Origin: Myxococcus stipitatus | Lineage (GTDB): Bacteria; Myxococcota; Myxococcia; Myxococcales; Myxococcaceae | DNA length: 64,000 nt | Direction: 5' to 3' | Assembly: GCF_038561935.1 (NCBI RefSeq) | Contig: NZ_CP102770.1 | Coordinates: 9,052,001 to 9,116,000, forward strand | Part shown: piece after piece, positions 1 through 9,084 of the stretch | Position numbering within the stretch: position 1 is the stretch's first letter | Layout: each line of letters starts with the position of its first letter | Notes under the pieces: model-generated | What the model saw: the letters and a program-made list of their open reading frames with translations, nothing else | What the model was told of the DNA's origin: nothing | Databases searched by the model: none | Translations under genes and position numbers: made by a program

Positions 1-882
1 GACGGCTCCGTGTGGGTCTGGGGCATGAGCGGCACGGCCATTGGAAACACCCTGGGCATCGCGGGGGACGGCAACACGGCGGCGCGCAACATCACCCGGC
101 CCACGCGAGTCCCGCTGCCGCAAGGGGTCGTCATCAAGCGCTTCACGACGAACGACACCAGCATCTTCGCGCTCGATGACACCGGCAAGGTGTGGGCGTG
201 GGGTGGCGGCTCCGCCAACGAGACCTTGGGCACGGGCAGGTTCAGTGAGTACGCGCGGCCGAACCTGGTGAACATCCCCGCGCGGGTGCTGGAGATTGCG
301 CCGGGAGGCTCTCAATGGGTCGTCGCGCTCGACGAGAACGGGAGCCTGTGGGGCTGGGGACTCAATGGGACCTACCTGGGACTCGGCCCGCCGCAGGGAG
401 GGTGGTATCCGGTGTCCACGCCGGTGCGGTTGACCTTCCCGGAGTTCGGCGCGCGCAAGGTGGTCCACGTCTCCGCGACGGGCCACGTCACCCACGTCAT
501 CCTGGACAACGGGACGCTGTGGGGCTGGGGCGACAGCGCGCTGGGTGAGGTGGGCAATGGCGTGATGCTCGACTTCGCCACCTACCCCACGCCGTACAAC
601 TGGGACTGGGGGAAGTACCAGAAGATGGTCTTCCGCCCCGTGCAGGTGGCTCCGGGCGTCACCTTCTCGGCGCTGCACAACACCGCGCAGTCGTTCTACG
701 CGTACGCCACCGCGACGGACGGAACCATCTACTCCTGGGGCCGCAACAAGACGGGCGTGCTGGGCAACGGCGTGCGGCCCATCGGGGACGTCGCGGGCCG
801 GCCGGACAGCTGGAACGTGGCGACGGCCACGCCCGTGCCCGCGCACCGGCTGACCACCGGCACGGACACTCCGTCGAAGTAA
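1..882 (+). CDS. RCC1-repeat protein, 3' part only
   Basis: The reading frame is open from base 1, so the start lies outside the window and 293 residues are visible. At least five repeats of the RCC1 beta-propeller type can be read, each marked by a WxWG-like core: SVWVWG, KVWAWG, SLWGWG, TLWGWG and TIYSWG, spaced about 50-65 residues apart. RCC1 folds are seven-bladed propellers used as binding scaffolds; in myxobacteria such proteins are usually exported. Neither signal peptide nor other domains can be judged. The stop is followed after 56 bases by the next gene on the same strand. The family call is firm, the function unknown. Confidence 0.85.
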   Translation, partial: DGSVWVWGMSGTAIGNTLGIAGDGNTAARNITRPTRVPLPQGVVIKRFTTNDTSIFALDDTGKVWAWGGGSANETLGTGRFSEYARPNLVNIPARVLEIAPGGSQWVVALDENGSLWGWGLNGTYLGLGPPQGGWYPVSTPVRLTFPEFGARKVVHVSATGHVTHVILDNGTLWGWGDSALGEVGNGVMLDFATYPTPYNWDWGKYQKMVFRPVQVAPGVTFSALHNTAQSFYAYATATDGTIYSWGRNKTGVLGNGVRPIGDVAGRPDSWNVATATPVPAHRLTTGTDTPSK

Positions 883-938
883 CACCCCCCTCACTCCCAG
901 GCGCCGGGGGCTGCGGTATCCTCCGCGCCGGAGAAGAG

Positions 939-1472
939 ATGGCAAGCATCGGTCATGCGGCGGTGGGTCTGGCGTTGGGGCGGTATGAGGCAGGCGACGG
1001 GTCGACCCGCCGGCGACTTGCCTCCATGGTGTTCTTCGCGGCCCTGGCCCTGCTTCCCGACGCGGACGTGGTGGCCTTCGTGTTCCGCATTCCGTACTCG
1101 GCGCCGTGGGGACATCGAGGTGCGTCGCACTCGTTCGTCTTCGCGGCGGGTGTGGCGCTCGTCGTGGCGCTGGCGGCGAAGTGGGCCTCCGCGCCGCCGC
1201 TGCGATGGGGCGCGCTGGCGTTCCTCGCGGTGGCGAGCCACGGACTGCTCGACTCACTCACCGATGGCGGCTTGGGCGCGGCGCTGCTGTGGCCGTTCTC
1301 GAATGCGCGATTGTTCGCGCCCGTTCAGCCGCTGCCGGTGTCTCCCATCGGCGCGGGCATGCTGTCCCCCCGTGGGATGTATGTCGTTGGCGTGGAGCTG
1401 CTCGCCTTCATCCCCTTCTGGGCCTACGCCCTCTGGCCCCGCAAGTCCGCGACGAGGCACCGCACCCCATGA
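939..1472 (+). CDS. Putative membrane-bound metal-dependent hydrolase (DUF457/YdjM-like)
   Basis: 177 residues. The N-terminal metal-site-like motif LLPDAD and a second motif HRGASHS, followed by SHGLLDSLTDGG, are the hallmarks of the YdjM/DUF457 family of inner-membrane metal-dependent hydrolases. Several hydrophobic helices lie between and after them (about residues 28-42, 60-80, 87-105 and 147-165). The physiological substrate of the family is not established. A GGAG lies five bases before the ATG. The stop overlaps the start of the RNA ligase gene by four bases (ATGA), so the two are probably translated together. Confidence 0.85.
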   Translation: MASIGHAAVGLALGRYEAGDGSTRRRLASMVFFAALALLPDADVVAFVFRIPYSAPWGHRGASHSFVFAAGVALVVALAAKWASAPPLRWGALAFLAVASHGLLDSLTDGGLGAALLWPFSNARLFAPVQPLPVSPIGAGMLSPRGMYVVGVELLAFIPFWAYALWPRKSATRHRTP

Positions 1473-2023
1473 GACTGTTCACCGCCGTCACCCTGGGCGC
1501 GGACATCGAGGCCCGAGTCACCACCGCGATGAAGCCGCTGCGCTCGCTGGCGAGCCACGCGCGCTTCGTCCGCGTGGAGGGCCTGCACCTCACGCTCGTG
1601 TTCCTGGGCGAGGTGGAGTCCGCTCGGCTGCCCGCCATCCGTGAAGCGCTCGCGAGCGTGGGTCCTCGGCATGCGCCGTTCACGGTGTCCGTGGGGGGCG
1701 GTGGCACGTTCGGTTCCCCCACGCACCCTCGGGTGCTCTGGGCCGACGTCCAGGGTGACACGGCGGCGCTCAAGGCACTGCAAGCGGATACAGCGGAGCA
1801 GCTGCGCCCCCTGGGCTTCGAGCCCGACTTCCACGAGTACGCGCCGCACCTGACGCTCGCGCGGAGCAAGGAGTCTCGCGGCGAGCCGGCGTTTCTGAAG
1901 TGCGTGGAGGCGCTGAAGGACCAGAAGCTGGGCGAGGGCCGAGTGGACCGGCTCATCCTCTTCGAGAGCCAGGGGCCTCAGTACCTCTCCGTGGCCGAGG
2001 TCCCCCTGAGCCGTGTGGGTTGA
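1469..2023 (+). CDS. thpR: RNA 2',3'-cyclic phosphodiesterase / 2'-5' RNA ligase
   Basis: 184 residues, the usual size for the bacterial LigT/ThpR family of the 2H phosphoesterase superfamily. Both catalytic His-x-Thr-x motifs are present: HLTL at residues 40-43 and HLTL at 127-130. The family opens 2',3'-cyclic phosphates at RNA ends and can join tRNA half molecules by 2'-5' linkage in vitro; the in vivo role is unclear. The ATG overlaps the stop of the preceding membrane hydrolase gene by four bases. The longer open frame starting near 1106 is rejected because it would lie antisense-like across the previous gene. Confidence 0.92.
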   Translation: MRLFTAVTLGADIEARVTTAMKPLRSLASHARFVRVEGLHLTLVFLGEVESARLPAIREALASVGPRHAPFTVSVGGGGTFGSPTHPRVLWADVQGDTAALKALQADTAEQLRPLGFEPDFHEYAPHLTLARSKESRGEPAFLKCVEALKDQKLGEGRVDRLILFESQGPQYLSVAEVPLSRVG

Positions 2024-2029
2024 GGGCGC

Positions 2030-2044
2030 TGGCACTCCGACTGC
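2030..2044 (+). promoter_or_regulatory. Candidate sigma-54 (-24/-12) promoter
   Basis: TGGCAC at 2030-2035 and CTGC at 2041-2044, separated by five bases, match the sigma-54 consensus TGGCAC-N5-TTGC at nine of ten positions including the GG and GC pairs. The site is about 45 bases upstream of the YiiX-like gene and directly follows the thpR stop. Myxobacteria use sigma-54 widely. The call rests on sequence match alone. Confidence 0.5.
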
Positions 2045-2089
2045 ACTGGCTTCCCACCAGCGAGGTAACCGCTGGAAAGGATGAGGCAT

Positions 2090-2707
2090 ATGCGAGGGCT
2101 GCTGGTGCTGGGGCTGTGGTTGTGGGGACTCGGCGCGGTCGCGGAGCCGCGAGAGACACTCGAGTCGAAGCTGCAGACCGGAGACGTGGTGCTGCACACC
2201 TCGCGCTCCCGGCAGTCGAAGGCCATCCAGGCGGCCACGCACAGCTCGCTGTCACATGTCGGGCTGGTGGAGGTCACCCCCAAGGGGGTGTTCGTGGTGG
2301 AGGCCGTGCAGCCGGTGCAGCGAGTCCCCTTCGCGAAGTGGAAGGCGCGGGGGGTGAATGGGCACATCCTGGTGCTACGTCCTGAGAATCTGGATCTGGC
2401 GACCCGGGAACGCGTCCTGAGCGCGGCGAAGAAGCACCTGGGCAAGCCCTATGACTGGAAGTTCGGTTGGGGCGACGAGGCGATGTACTGCTCGGAGCTG
2501 GTGCGCAAGGCGTACATCGAGGGCGCGGGTGTGGAGTACGGGGCGATGGAGCGGCTGGGCTCGCTCGATGTCGCGGGGCTCCAGCAGCAGATGCGCGAGC
2601 GTTATGGCACCCAGGTCCCTCTGGACCTGGAGCTGGTGACGCCCGCCAGCCTGGCCCGGGATGGCCGACTCGTAGTGATTCACTCGGATTTCCCGGAGGG
2701 CTGCTAG
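2090..2707 (+). CDS. YiiX/YebB-like NlpC/P60-superfamily cysteine hydrolase, exported
   Basis: 205 residues from the second ATG, chosen because GGAAAGG at 2074-2080 then stands nine bases upstream, whereas the first ATG (2081) would touch it. Residues 1-20 form a signal peptide. The mature part has the family features: a GDVVLHTS strand, a SHVGLVEV segment with the catalytic-site His, and MYCSELVRKAY carrying the nucleophile Cys. YiiX-like proteins belong to the permuted papain-like NlpC/P60 hydrolases and act on amide or ester bonds, probably in the envelope. The gene stands alone behind a sigma-54-like site. Substrate unknown. Confidence 0.85.
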   Translation: MRGLLVLGLWLWGLGAVAEPRETLESKLQTGDVVLHTSRSRQSKAIQAATHSSLSHVGLVEVTPKGVFVVEAVQPVQRVPFAKWKARGVNGHILVLRPENLDLATRERVLSAAKKHLGKPYDWKFGWGDEAMYCSELVRKAYIEGAGVEYGAMERLGSLDVAGLQQQMRERYGTQVPLDLELVTPASLARDGRLVVIHSDFPEGC

Positions 2708-2798
2708 CTACACACCGCGTCGTGAATATTCCATGGGTGTATCCAACCCCGACTCTCGGGAGGTGAGCTTGTCGCGTGAGCCCGAGTAGAGTCGTCAC

Positions 2799-4868
2799 AT
2801 GCGACGACTCTTGTTCGTGCTCCCCCTCCTCGTCCTCGCGGGTTGCAAGAAGGCGGAGACCCAGGGTGCGGTGAATGTTGCGGTGAAGTACTCCGGGTTC
2901 AAGCCGGGCTGCTTGCGCGTGGAAATCTCGGATGCGGCCAGCGGGAAGTCCGTGCGCAAGGACTTCATGTCGGAGGTCCAAGGGGACGTCGGCGTCGGCG
3001 GCACCACGCAGATTGGCATGGTGCCTCCCTCGGACTGGGGCTCGTCCTTGGGGGTGAAGGTTGAAGCCTTCGAGAAGTCGTGTGACGGCAAGCGGGTCGT
3101 CGACAAGTCGGGCACCGTGACGGTGGCGCTCAACACCGTGCAGGTCGTCACGTTGAGCCTGCAGGCCACGGACGCGGACAAGGATGGATTTGTCGACGTC
3201 ATCAACGGTGGCACGGACTGCAAGGATGACAACGAGAAGATCAACCCGGGCGTGGACGAGCTCTGCAACGACACCGACGACAACTGTGACGGTGTCTCGG
3301 ATGAGGTTCACTTCAAGCTGAACCAGGCCTGCGAGGTATCCGCCGACTGCAAGGGCATCTCCCGCTGCAATCCGACGACACAGGCTCAGTACTGCGACAC
3401 CCCGCCCCAGAAGACCGTGTACCCGGATGCCGACGGGGACAAGTTCGGCTTGAAGGATGCACCCCCTCGCGTCGTCTGCGGCGACATCCCGTCGGGCTAC
3501 ACCGACGGGCCCGCGACGGACTGCCGCGACGACGTGTACAGCATCAACCCGGGGACGCAGGACCTCTGCGATGGCGAGGACACCAACTGCGACGGGAACC
3601 TCGATGAGCGGTTTCCCACCAAGGACCAGGGCTGCACGAACCTGACCACCCACTGCGAAGGCACGCAGACGTGCAGCGCCAACAAGCAGAGCCTCGAGTG
3701 TGTGACGCCCGCTCCGCCCAAGTGGTACCTGGATGAGGATGGTGACGGGTACGGCGGGAGCACGGTCGTCGAGTCTTGCGGGAAGCCCGCTGGGGCCTAT
3801 GTCGCGCAGGGCGGCGACTGCGATGACGGGAATCCCTACACGAATCCCGGTGCCACCGAGATTTGCGACGGATTGGACAACACGTGTGATGGCAACAAGG
3901 AGACCGCCGCACAGTGCCCTGGCAATGCCGATGCGGAATGGGTCTCGAAAACCGTGGAGGGCGGATACAACTGGCTCTCCGCTTCTTCGTGGGGCACGAA
4001 AAACACGGGCGGCCTCTGGGTCGTCGGCACTGGCATTCGTCGAGCGCGGCTGACCTACCCCGAAACGACCTTCACCGTGACTTCGAGCACCAATTGCGGC
4101 AACGAGTCCCTCACTTCAATCAGTGAGTGGACTGCTGTTTGGAGCGACCCTGCAGATGGCCGTGCATGGCTCGGAACTTCAGGCGGATTCAAGGCCCACC
4201 AGACCCAGAGCGCTACGAACTGCACCTATATCAGTGACGACGACTTGAACGTCTTCGGCTTGACGGGTCTGCGAACCGGCAACAGCCTGAGCCTCTATGG
4301 TGCCGCAGCAAACTCCGCGGCAGGCGAAGGCACAGCATTCACCTGGAACGGAGCAGGGGCGCTCACGTACAACGGTCCCACGAACACCCTTGCGCCCACC
4401 TACGATGTTCATGCGCACAGCACAGACCACGTCCTGGTGGTGGGAGGCGTCACCACTGGCAATGCCAGCAATCGCCCACGCATCTACCGTTTCACTCCAG
4501 GCAATGGACAATGGACCGCAGAGACGGTTCCCAGTGGGGAGAGACTCCGTGGTGTCTGGGCGGTCAATGACAAGGTCGCCTTCGCAGTGGGTGATGCGGG
4601 CACCGCGTTCAGGAAGACCAACGGAACCACGTGGGTCGCCTTGCCCAAGCCTTCCGATAGCCACGACTTGACCTCTGTCATCGCCTTCGGTGCGAACTCC
4701 GCATATGCCACTTGCGCCAACGGGCATATCTACCGGTTCAATGGCTCCGCATGGACCAGGGTCCACAACGGCAGTGGCCGACTCAACGACATCACTGGCA
4801 CGGGCCCCGATGATATCTGGGCCGTGGGCAGTGGCGGGCGCATCGTCCGCTGGCCGTACTGGCCGTAA
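2799..4868 (+). CDS. Lipoprotein with three MopE-type metal-binding repeats
   Basis: 689 residues. A lipoprotein signal ends in LVLAGC (Cys 16). Residues 120-370 hold three copies of the MopE-type motif, each an acidic DxDxDG-like loop followed by a Cys-Asp-rich block such as TDCKDD...INPG...ELCNDTDDNCDG. The family name comes from copper-binding MopE of methanotrophs, but in myxobacteria the repeats are very common and probably bind calcium or stabilise secreted proteins. The C-terminal 300 residues repeat short segments of the type VWAVNDKVAFAVGD and DIWAVGSGG, typical of beta-propeller blades. Lower GC than its neighbours around 4040-4700. It converges on the methyltransferase gene with only eight bases between. 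Confidence 0.85.
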   Translation: MRRLLFVLPLLVLAGCKKAETQGAVNVAVKYSGFKPGCLRVEISDAASGKSVRKDFMSEVQGDVGVGGTTQIGMVPPSDWGSSLGVKVEAFEKSCDGKRVVDKSGTVTVALNTVQVVTLSLQATDADKDGFVDVINGGTDCKDDNEKINPGVDELCNDTDDNCDGVSDEVHFKLNQACEVSADCKGISRCNPTTQAQYCDTPPQKTVYPDADGDKFGLKDAPPRVVCGDIPSGYTDGPATDCRDDVYSINPGTQDLCDGEDTNCDGNLDERFPTKDQGCTNLTTHCEGTQTCSANKQSLECVTPAPPKWYLDEDGDGYGGSTVVESCGKPAGAYVAQGGDCDDGNPYTNPGATEICDGLDNTCDGNKETAAQCPGNADAEWVSKTVEGGYNWLSASSWGTKNTGGLWVVGTGIRRARLTYPETTFTVTSSTNCGNESLTSISEWTAVWSDPADGRAWLGTSGGFKAHQTQSATNCTYISDDDLNVFGLTGLRTGNSLSLYGAAANSAAGEGTAFTWNGAGALTYNGPTNTLAPTYDVHAHSTDHVLVVGGVTTGNASNRPRIYRFTPGNGQWTAETVPSGERLRGVWAVNDKVAFAVGDAGTAFRKTNGTTWVALPKPSDSHDLTSVIAFGANSAYATCANGHIYRFNGSAWTRVHNGSGRLNDITGTGPDDIWAVGSGGRIVRWPYWP

Positions 4869-4876
4869 CCCCTTCC

Positions 4877-5644
4877 TCAGTTCCCCCGCCGCGCCACCAC
4901 GAAGCGGCGGGTGAACAGGAACGGCGTACCCCGCGCATGAGCGGGGTACGCCTGCCTCAACCGAGGCCCCAGCTCCTCCACGAACGCGCGCCCCTCTTCC
5001 TCCCCCAGCGCCGCCAGCACGGGCCGCAGCGTCGTCCCCAGGAGCCACTGGAGCACCGCGTCCTCACCGGGCAGCAGGTGCAGATACGTGGTCTCCCACG
5101 CATCCACCGTCATCCCCAGCCCCGCCAGCAGGGACTCGTACCGCTCCAACGTCTCCACCGGCCTCGCCCGCCCCGCGCCCAGCTTCGGCGCGAAGCGCGG
5201 CAACCTCCGCACCTCATCCACCAGCCGGTGTGACGCCGCCTCGAAGTTGGCCGGCACCTGGAACGCCAGCACCGCGCTCGGCGCCAGCTTCGCCACCAAC
5301 CTCCCCATCAGCGCCGCATGGTCCGGCACCCAGTGCAGCGCCGCGTTCGACACCAACACATCCAGCGGCGCAGGTGGCTCCCAGCCCGCCAGCTCTCCCA
5401 CCTCGAACCGCACACCCTCCGGCGCGGGACGGCGGCGCGCCTCCTCCACCATCTCCACCGACGAATCCACCCCGCACACCACCGCGCCCGGCCAGCGCTC
5501 GGCCAGCACGCGCGTCAAATCCCCCGTCCCACAGCCCAGGTCCGCGACCTGTCGGGGCGCATCCACATCCACTCGAGACAGCAACTCGAAGAAGGGCCGC
5601 TTCCGCTCATCTCGAAAGCGCGTGTATTGCGTCGGGTCCCACAT
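4877..5644 (-). CDS. tam: Trans-aconitate 2-methyltransferase
   Basis: 255 residues, close to the 252 of the E. coli enzyme. The start MWDPTQYTRFRDERKRPF is characteristic of Tam. The SAM-binding motif I reads VADLGCGTGDLTRVL, followed by the acidic end of strand 2 (GVDSS) and the motif VLVSNAALHWVPDH. Tam methylates trans-aconitate, a spontaneous by-product of the citrate cycle that inhibits aconitase. The protein is cytosolic with no extra domains. It is followed upstream by the BNR gene on the same strand with a 59-base gap, so the two may share a transcript, though no functional link is evident. Confidence 0.93.
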   Translation of the reverse strand: MWDPTQYTRFRDERKRPFFELLSRVDVDAPRQVADLGCGTGDLTRVLAERWPGAVVCGVDSSVEMVEEARRRPAPEGVRFEVGELAGWEPPAPLDVLVSNAALHWVPDHAALMGRLVAKLAPSAVLAFQVPANFEAASHRLVDEVRRLPRFAPKLGAGRARPVETLERYESLLAGLGMTVDAWETTYLHLLPGEDAVLQWLLGTTLRPVLAALGEEEGRAFVEELGPRLRQAYPAHARGTPFLFTRRFVVARRGN

Positions 5645-5703
5645 GCCTGCCTCCCAGCGGCGTGCTCACACCGTCCACGCCCAGGTGTAACCCAGCGCCT
5701 CGC

Positions 5704-7926
5704 TCAGCGCTGGATGCGCAGCACCTGGAACCCCTTCCCCTCGCTCCCGAAGCCGCTCAGGTTCTCCACCCGCACCACCAGCTCCCCCGTCGGCAACACG
5801 CCCCACACATCCGCGCGCGCCAGCCCCGACTCCCCCTCCTGCCGCTCATAGCGACGCGCGTCCCACCACGACTCCGCATCCCCGCTCGTGAAGAGCCGAG
5901 CGGAGAGGTCCCCCGGCGCATGCACATCGCCCGTGCTGGACCAGGCCGTCCCCAACACCCAACCCCACCCAGGCACCGCCACCAACGAGGTCGCCGGCCC
6001 CGGCAAGTCCCGCACCGTGCTCACCTGCCCCTGGGGAGTCACGCGCAGCAGCTTCGGGTGCTCGGGCTCGAACAACGTCGACTGCCCCAACAGCAGCGAG
6101 CCATCCGCCTTCACCACGCCCGCCATCGCATTCGCGCGGTACCCCTGGAGCACGGACACCCACGTCCGCCCCCCATCCGTGGAGCGCAGCACCGCCGCCT
6201 GCACCATGTTGCTGCCCATCAGCGCCCACAGCGCCCCCGTCGCGGGGTCCACCACCAACGCATACGCATGCCGATGCGCCGTCAGCGTGGAGCGGACCGT
6301 CCAGCGCGCCCCTCCATCCGTGCTCACCCACAGCCGCAGCGGGACCGATGACGAGGTGAACGTCTGGTACTCGAGGAAGAACCACGTGTCCCCCCACCAC
6401 GCGAAGTTGCGCGGCCCCAGCGCCCGGTAGCCCCCGAGCGACACCCGGTCCTTCCACGTCCTCCCGCCATCCGTGGAGCGCTGGAGGAAGTACTCCCCCA
6501 TCGCGCTCACCACCCCCATCAGCGTGCCGCCGGGCATCGCCGCCACCGTCCACAGACTCCCCTGCCCTTCTCCTCGCGGCGAGAAGGTGCGCCCCCCATC
6601 CGTGCTCGCCATCAACCGCGTCCGGTCCCCTCCCGCGGCGACCCCATACAGCGTCCCCGCCCCATCCACCGCGAGCAGCTCCTGACTCGCGTTGGAGCTC
6701 ACCAGCTCCAGCGCGAAGGGCTCTCCCGGAGGCTCCTCGTCGAGCGACAGCGTCACCCGCGACACGGTGCCTCGGGAGCTCGCGTCCGGCGTCTCCCCAT
6801 ACAGACACGACACCTCGCTGCTGCCCACGGGCAGCACATCCACCGCGTTCGGATAGCCCTTGAACGTCACATCTCCATCCAGCAACACCGACGCGCCCAG
6901 CCGCCCATCCGCCGCCAGCGTCCGCACGCGCAGCTCGTAGTGCCGGTTCAGCACGCGCATGCGGTTGTAGAAGATGTACAGCGTGTCCCCCACGCGGGTG
7001 ACGGCCGCCTGGAGCGCCCAGTCCGGAGTGCCCTCCACCAGCGTGCGAGGCCCGAAGGCCGTCCCGTCGAAGCGTCGGTGATACAGCCGCTCGCGCTCGT
7101 CCTTGTAGACCAGGTGCATGCCGCCTCGGCCGTCGGCCACCGCGCTCAGCGCCGCGCCATGGTAGATGCCGTCGGGGAACGCCTCGCGCACGGGGCCCCA
7201 CGACTCCACCGGCTCCGAGTCCTCGTGCACACGCATGCGCGTGGGCACGAAGCCGTCATGCATCGCGTAGACGAAGACGAGCTTCGTCCCCACGCTCAAC
7301 AGCCGGCCACCGCCCCGCCGCCGCACCCGGTCCAACACCTGCGGCGCCCCGAAGCTCTGGCCTCCATCCGTGGACGCCACCATCACCGCGCTGGAGCCAC
7401 CGTCCGACTCCCAGCGAAACGCCTGCACCCACAAGCGCCCCACCGAGTCCCGGGCCAGCAGCGCCCGCGAGTACCCCGTGCCGTCGCTCTCCGCGTCCAG
7501 CACACGCACCGAGGGCTCCGGCGCCCACGTGTCCGAGCCCGCCTGATAGCGCCACCACTGGAACCAGACGTCGTGCCGGCGCGAGGGCGCCCACTGCGGC
7601 CCCTCGTAGGAATAGACGAGCGCCACGTCCCGGCCCACCGCGAGGAGCTCCGCGCGGTCCGTGTGCGTGAAGTCCGGCTGCACGTCCCCGACGCGCCGCA
7701 CGGTGCGCAGCCCGTCCTCGGAGCGGTACAGCACCAGCCCCTTGCCCTCCACGCCTCCGTGCTGGATGGCGACGAGCAGGCTGGGAGGACGTCCTCCACC
7801 TCTGTCGATGCGAACAATGTGGCGCTGCGCCGGGAGCGTGAGGGCATTGCCCCCGCTCACCGGAACCAGCACCGAGCCCCCTGTCGCCAACACCGTGGCG
7901 AGCAAGGCCCCAACCAGCCCCGTCAT
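5704..7926 (-). CDS. Exported Asp-box (BNR) repeat protein, sialidase-fold
   Basis: 740 residues from the ATG at 7926, preceded by a GGGGGGAT ribosome site; an upstream in-frame start lacks one. A signal peptide covers about residues 1-25. Five Asp-box motifs are visible (STDGGQSF, STDGGRTF, STDGGRTW, STDGGARW, STDGGRTW), the turn signature of six-bladed sialidase-like propellers. I do not see the arginine triad needed to call a true sialidase, so a glycan-binding or structural role is equally possible. No operon partner of related function is adjacent. Confidence 0.82.
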   Translation of the reverse strand: MTGLVGALLATVLATGGSVLVPVSGGNALTLPAQRHIVRIDRGGGRPPSLLVAIQHGGVEGKGLVLYRSEDGLRTVRRVGDVQPDFTHTDRAELLAVGRDVALVYSYEGPQWAPSRRHDVWFQWWRYQAGSDTWAPEPSVRVLDAESDGTGYSRALLARDSVGRLWVQAFRWESDGGSSAVMVASTDGGQSFGAPQVLDRVRRRGGGRLLSVGTKLVFVYAMHDGFVPTRMRVHEDSEPVESWGPVREAFPDGIYHGAALSAVADGRGGMHLVYKDERERLYHRRFDGTAFGPRTLVEGTPDWALQAAVTRVGDTLYIFYNRMRVLNRHYELRVRTLAADGRLGASVLLDGDVTFKGYPNAVDVLPVGSSEVSCLYGETPDASSRGTVSRVTLSLDEEPPGEPFALELVSSNASQELLAVDGAGTLYGVAAGGDRTRLMASTDGGRTFSPRGEGQGSLWTVAAMPGGTLMGVVSAMGEYFLQRSTDGGRTWKDRVSLGGYRALGPRNFAWWGDTWFFLEYQTFTSSSVPLRLWVSTDGGARWTVRSTLTAHRHAYALVVDPATGALWALMGSNMVQAAVLRSTDGGRTWVSVLQGYRANAMAGVVKADGSLLLGQSTLFEPEHPKLLRVTPQGQVSTVRDLPGPATSLVAVPGWGWVLGTAWSSTGDVHAPGDLSARLFTSGDAESWWDARRYERQEGESGLARADVWGVLPTGELVVRVENLSGFGSEGKGFQVLRIQR

Positions 7927-7999
7927 GAATCCCCCCCTACGGCCTGAGGGGAAGCTGGGGGCCACGGCGACGGAAGGGAAGCCGCCGCACACGCCGACA

Positions 8000-8068
8000 G
8001 CGCCCCATCCGTCTCAACTGAACGGGGCGCCTGTCCTCGGGTGCATGCCCGACTGAACGGGGCATGCA
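8000..8068. terminator. Two adjacent inverted repeats sharing a direct repeat
   Basis: GCGCCCC (8000-8006) pairs with GGGGCGC (8024-8030), and TGCATGCCC (8042-8050) pairs perfectly with GGGCATGCA (8060-8068). Both right arms begin inside the same 12-base direct repeat ACTGAACGGGGC (8017-8028 and 8052-8063). The pair lies between the stop of the lipoprotein gene (8088) and the start of the BNR gene, both leftward, so it may end transcription of the former. No T-tract follows, so an operator is also possible. Confidence 0.45.
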
Positions 8069-8087
8069 TCCCGACACACCGGACGGA

Positions 8088-8894
8088 CTACTTCTTCTTG
8101 CGACGCGCGGGAGCGGCCGGAGCAGCGGGAGCCGGCTCCGTGGCGGGGGCCGCCGGGGCCACCGTCTCAGCGGCCGGCGCGGCCGGAGCCGCCGCCGCGT
8201 CACCCGCGGGAGGCGTCGCCGGAGCGGCACCGGCGGGAGGCGTGGAGCCCGCGCGCGGAATCGCCGGAGGCGGGTTCACCAGCTGCAGCGAGCCCAGGAA
8301 GTCCTCCGCGCCCGGCGCGCCGATGCTCGGGTTGAAGAGGACAATCATGGTGTAGAGGCGCGGGCCCACCAGGTAGTTGCGCGCGCGCAGCTCACCGTTC
8401 TGCGAGGACACCGAGTAGGACTTGCCCGGGTAGCCATCCAGGGTGATGGCCTGCTCGTTGCTGACGGTGCCCTTGAGCTGGTTGGCCAGGCCGTCGCGGC
8501 CCTCGTTCAGGAAGGCCTCCGGGGGGCGGCTGGCGACAATCTTCTCCGGGTAGTCCGCCGTGCTGATGGAGTAGATGACGCCCTCGGCCGTCTGCAGCGA
8601 GTACGCCGCCGTGGACACCTCGCCCGCGGGGATGGTCACCTTCTGGCGCTGCACCTGGGGCTGGCCCGGCATCTTGACGATGAAGCCGTCCTCGCTCACC
8701 TGGGTGAGCTGGGGAGCCGCGGGCTGGGCCGCCTCGCCCCCCTCGCCGCCGCCTTCGTTGGGAAGCTCTTCCACCGTCGAAGAGGCGCTCTGGTTCGAGC
8801 CGGAGGAATCATCGGTCTTCTGCTGGTGCGCGCACGCGCTGGCCAACAGAGAGAGAGCCGCAATCGAGGCAAGCAGGCGGGACGACAAAGACAT
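8088..8894 (-). CDS. Lipoprotein of unknown function with Ala/Pro-rich tail
   Basis: 268 residues. A lipoprotein signal ends at ASAC (Cys 21). A short Ser/Gly/Glu linker leads to a globular region (about residues 65-195) containing DGFIVKMPGQP, LDGYPGKSYSV and RLYTMIVLFNP, a pattern I have seen in several uncharacterised deltaproteobacterial lipoproteins but cannot name. The last 70 residues are almost pure Ala/Pro/Gly and end in RRKKK, resembling a tether into or through the cell wall. It is monocistronic by spacing (190 bases upstream). The function is unknown. Confidence 0.75.
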   Translation of the reverse strand: MSLSSRLLASIAALSLLASACAHQQKTDDSSGSNQSASSTVEELPNEGGGEGGEAAQPAAPQLTQVSEDGFIVKMPGQPQVQRQKVTIPAGEVSTAAYSLQTAEGVIYSISTADYPEKIVASRPPEAFLNEGRDGLANQLKGTVSNEQAITLDGYPGKSYSVSSQNGELRARNYLVGPRLYTMIVLFNPSIGAPGAEDFLGSLQLVNPPPAIPRAGSTPPAGAAPATPPAGDAAAAPAAPAAETVAPAAPATEPAPAAPAAPARRKKK

Positions 8895-9057
8895 GGGCGC
8901 GCTTCCTGGTAGGAGTTTGGGGGATGAACGCAGTGCGTCGGACGACGCTAGACGAACTACTTCGCTTCTGACTACCCGAGATTCTCAAGCCCGCCAGTTT
9001 CCGGTGTCATGAAGACCCCGGAAGCTTCCGCGGTGTGACAACCACAATGTTCCGGAA

Positions 9058-9074
9058 GCCGGAGCAACTCCGGC
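9058..9074 (-). terminator. Terminator hairpin after livF
   Basis: GCCGGAG (9058-9064) and CTCCGGC (9068-9074) form a perfect 7-bp stem with a 3-base loop, beginning 11 bases beyond the livF stop. A second, 12-base palindrome CGGAAGCTTCCG lies at 9019-9030 further downstream. There is no long T-run, as is common in GC-rich genomes. Confidence 0.55.
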
Positions 9075-9084
9075 GTCCCGCGAC

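Noticed and set aside
5704-7926. Calling the Asp-box protein a sialidase.
   Set aside because: Five Asp boxes show the propeller fold, but I could not place the catalytic Arg triad, Tyr and Asp.
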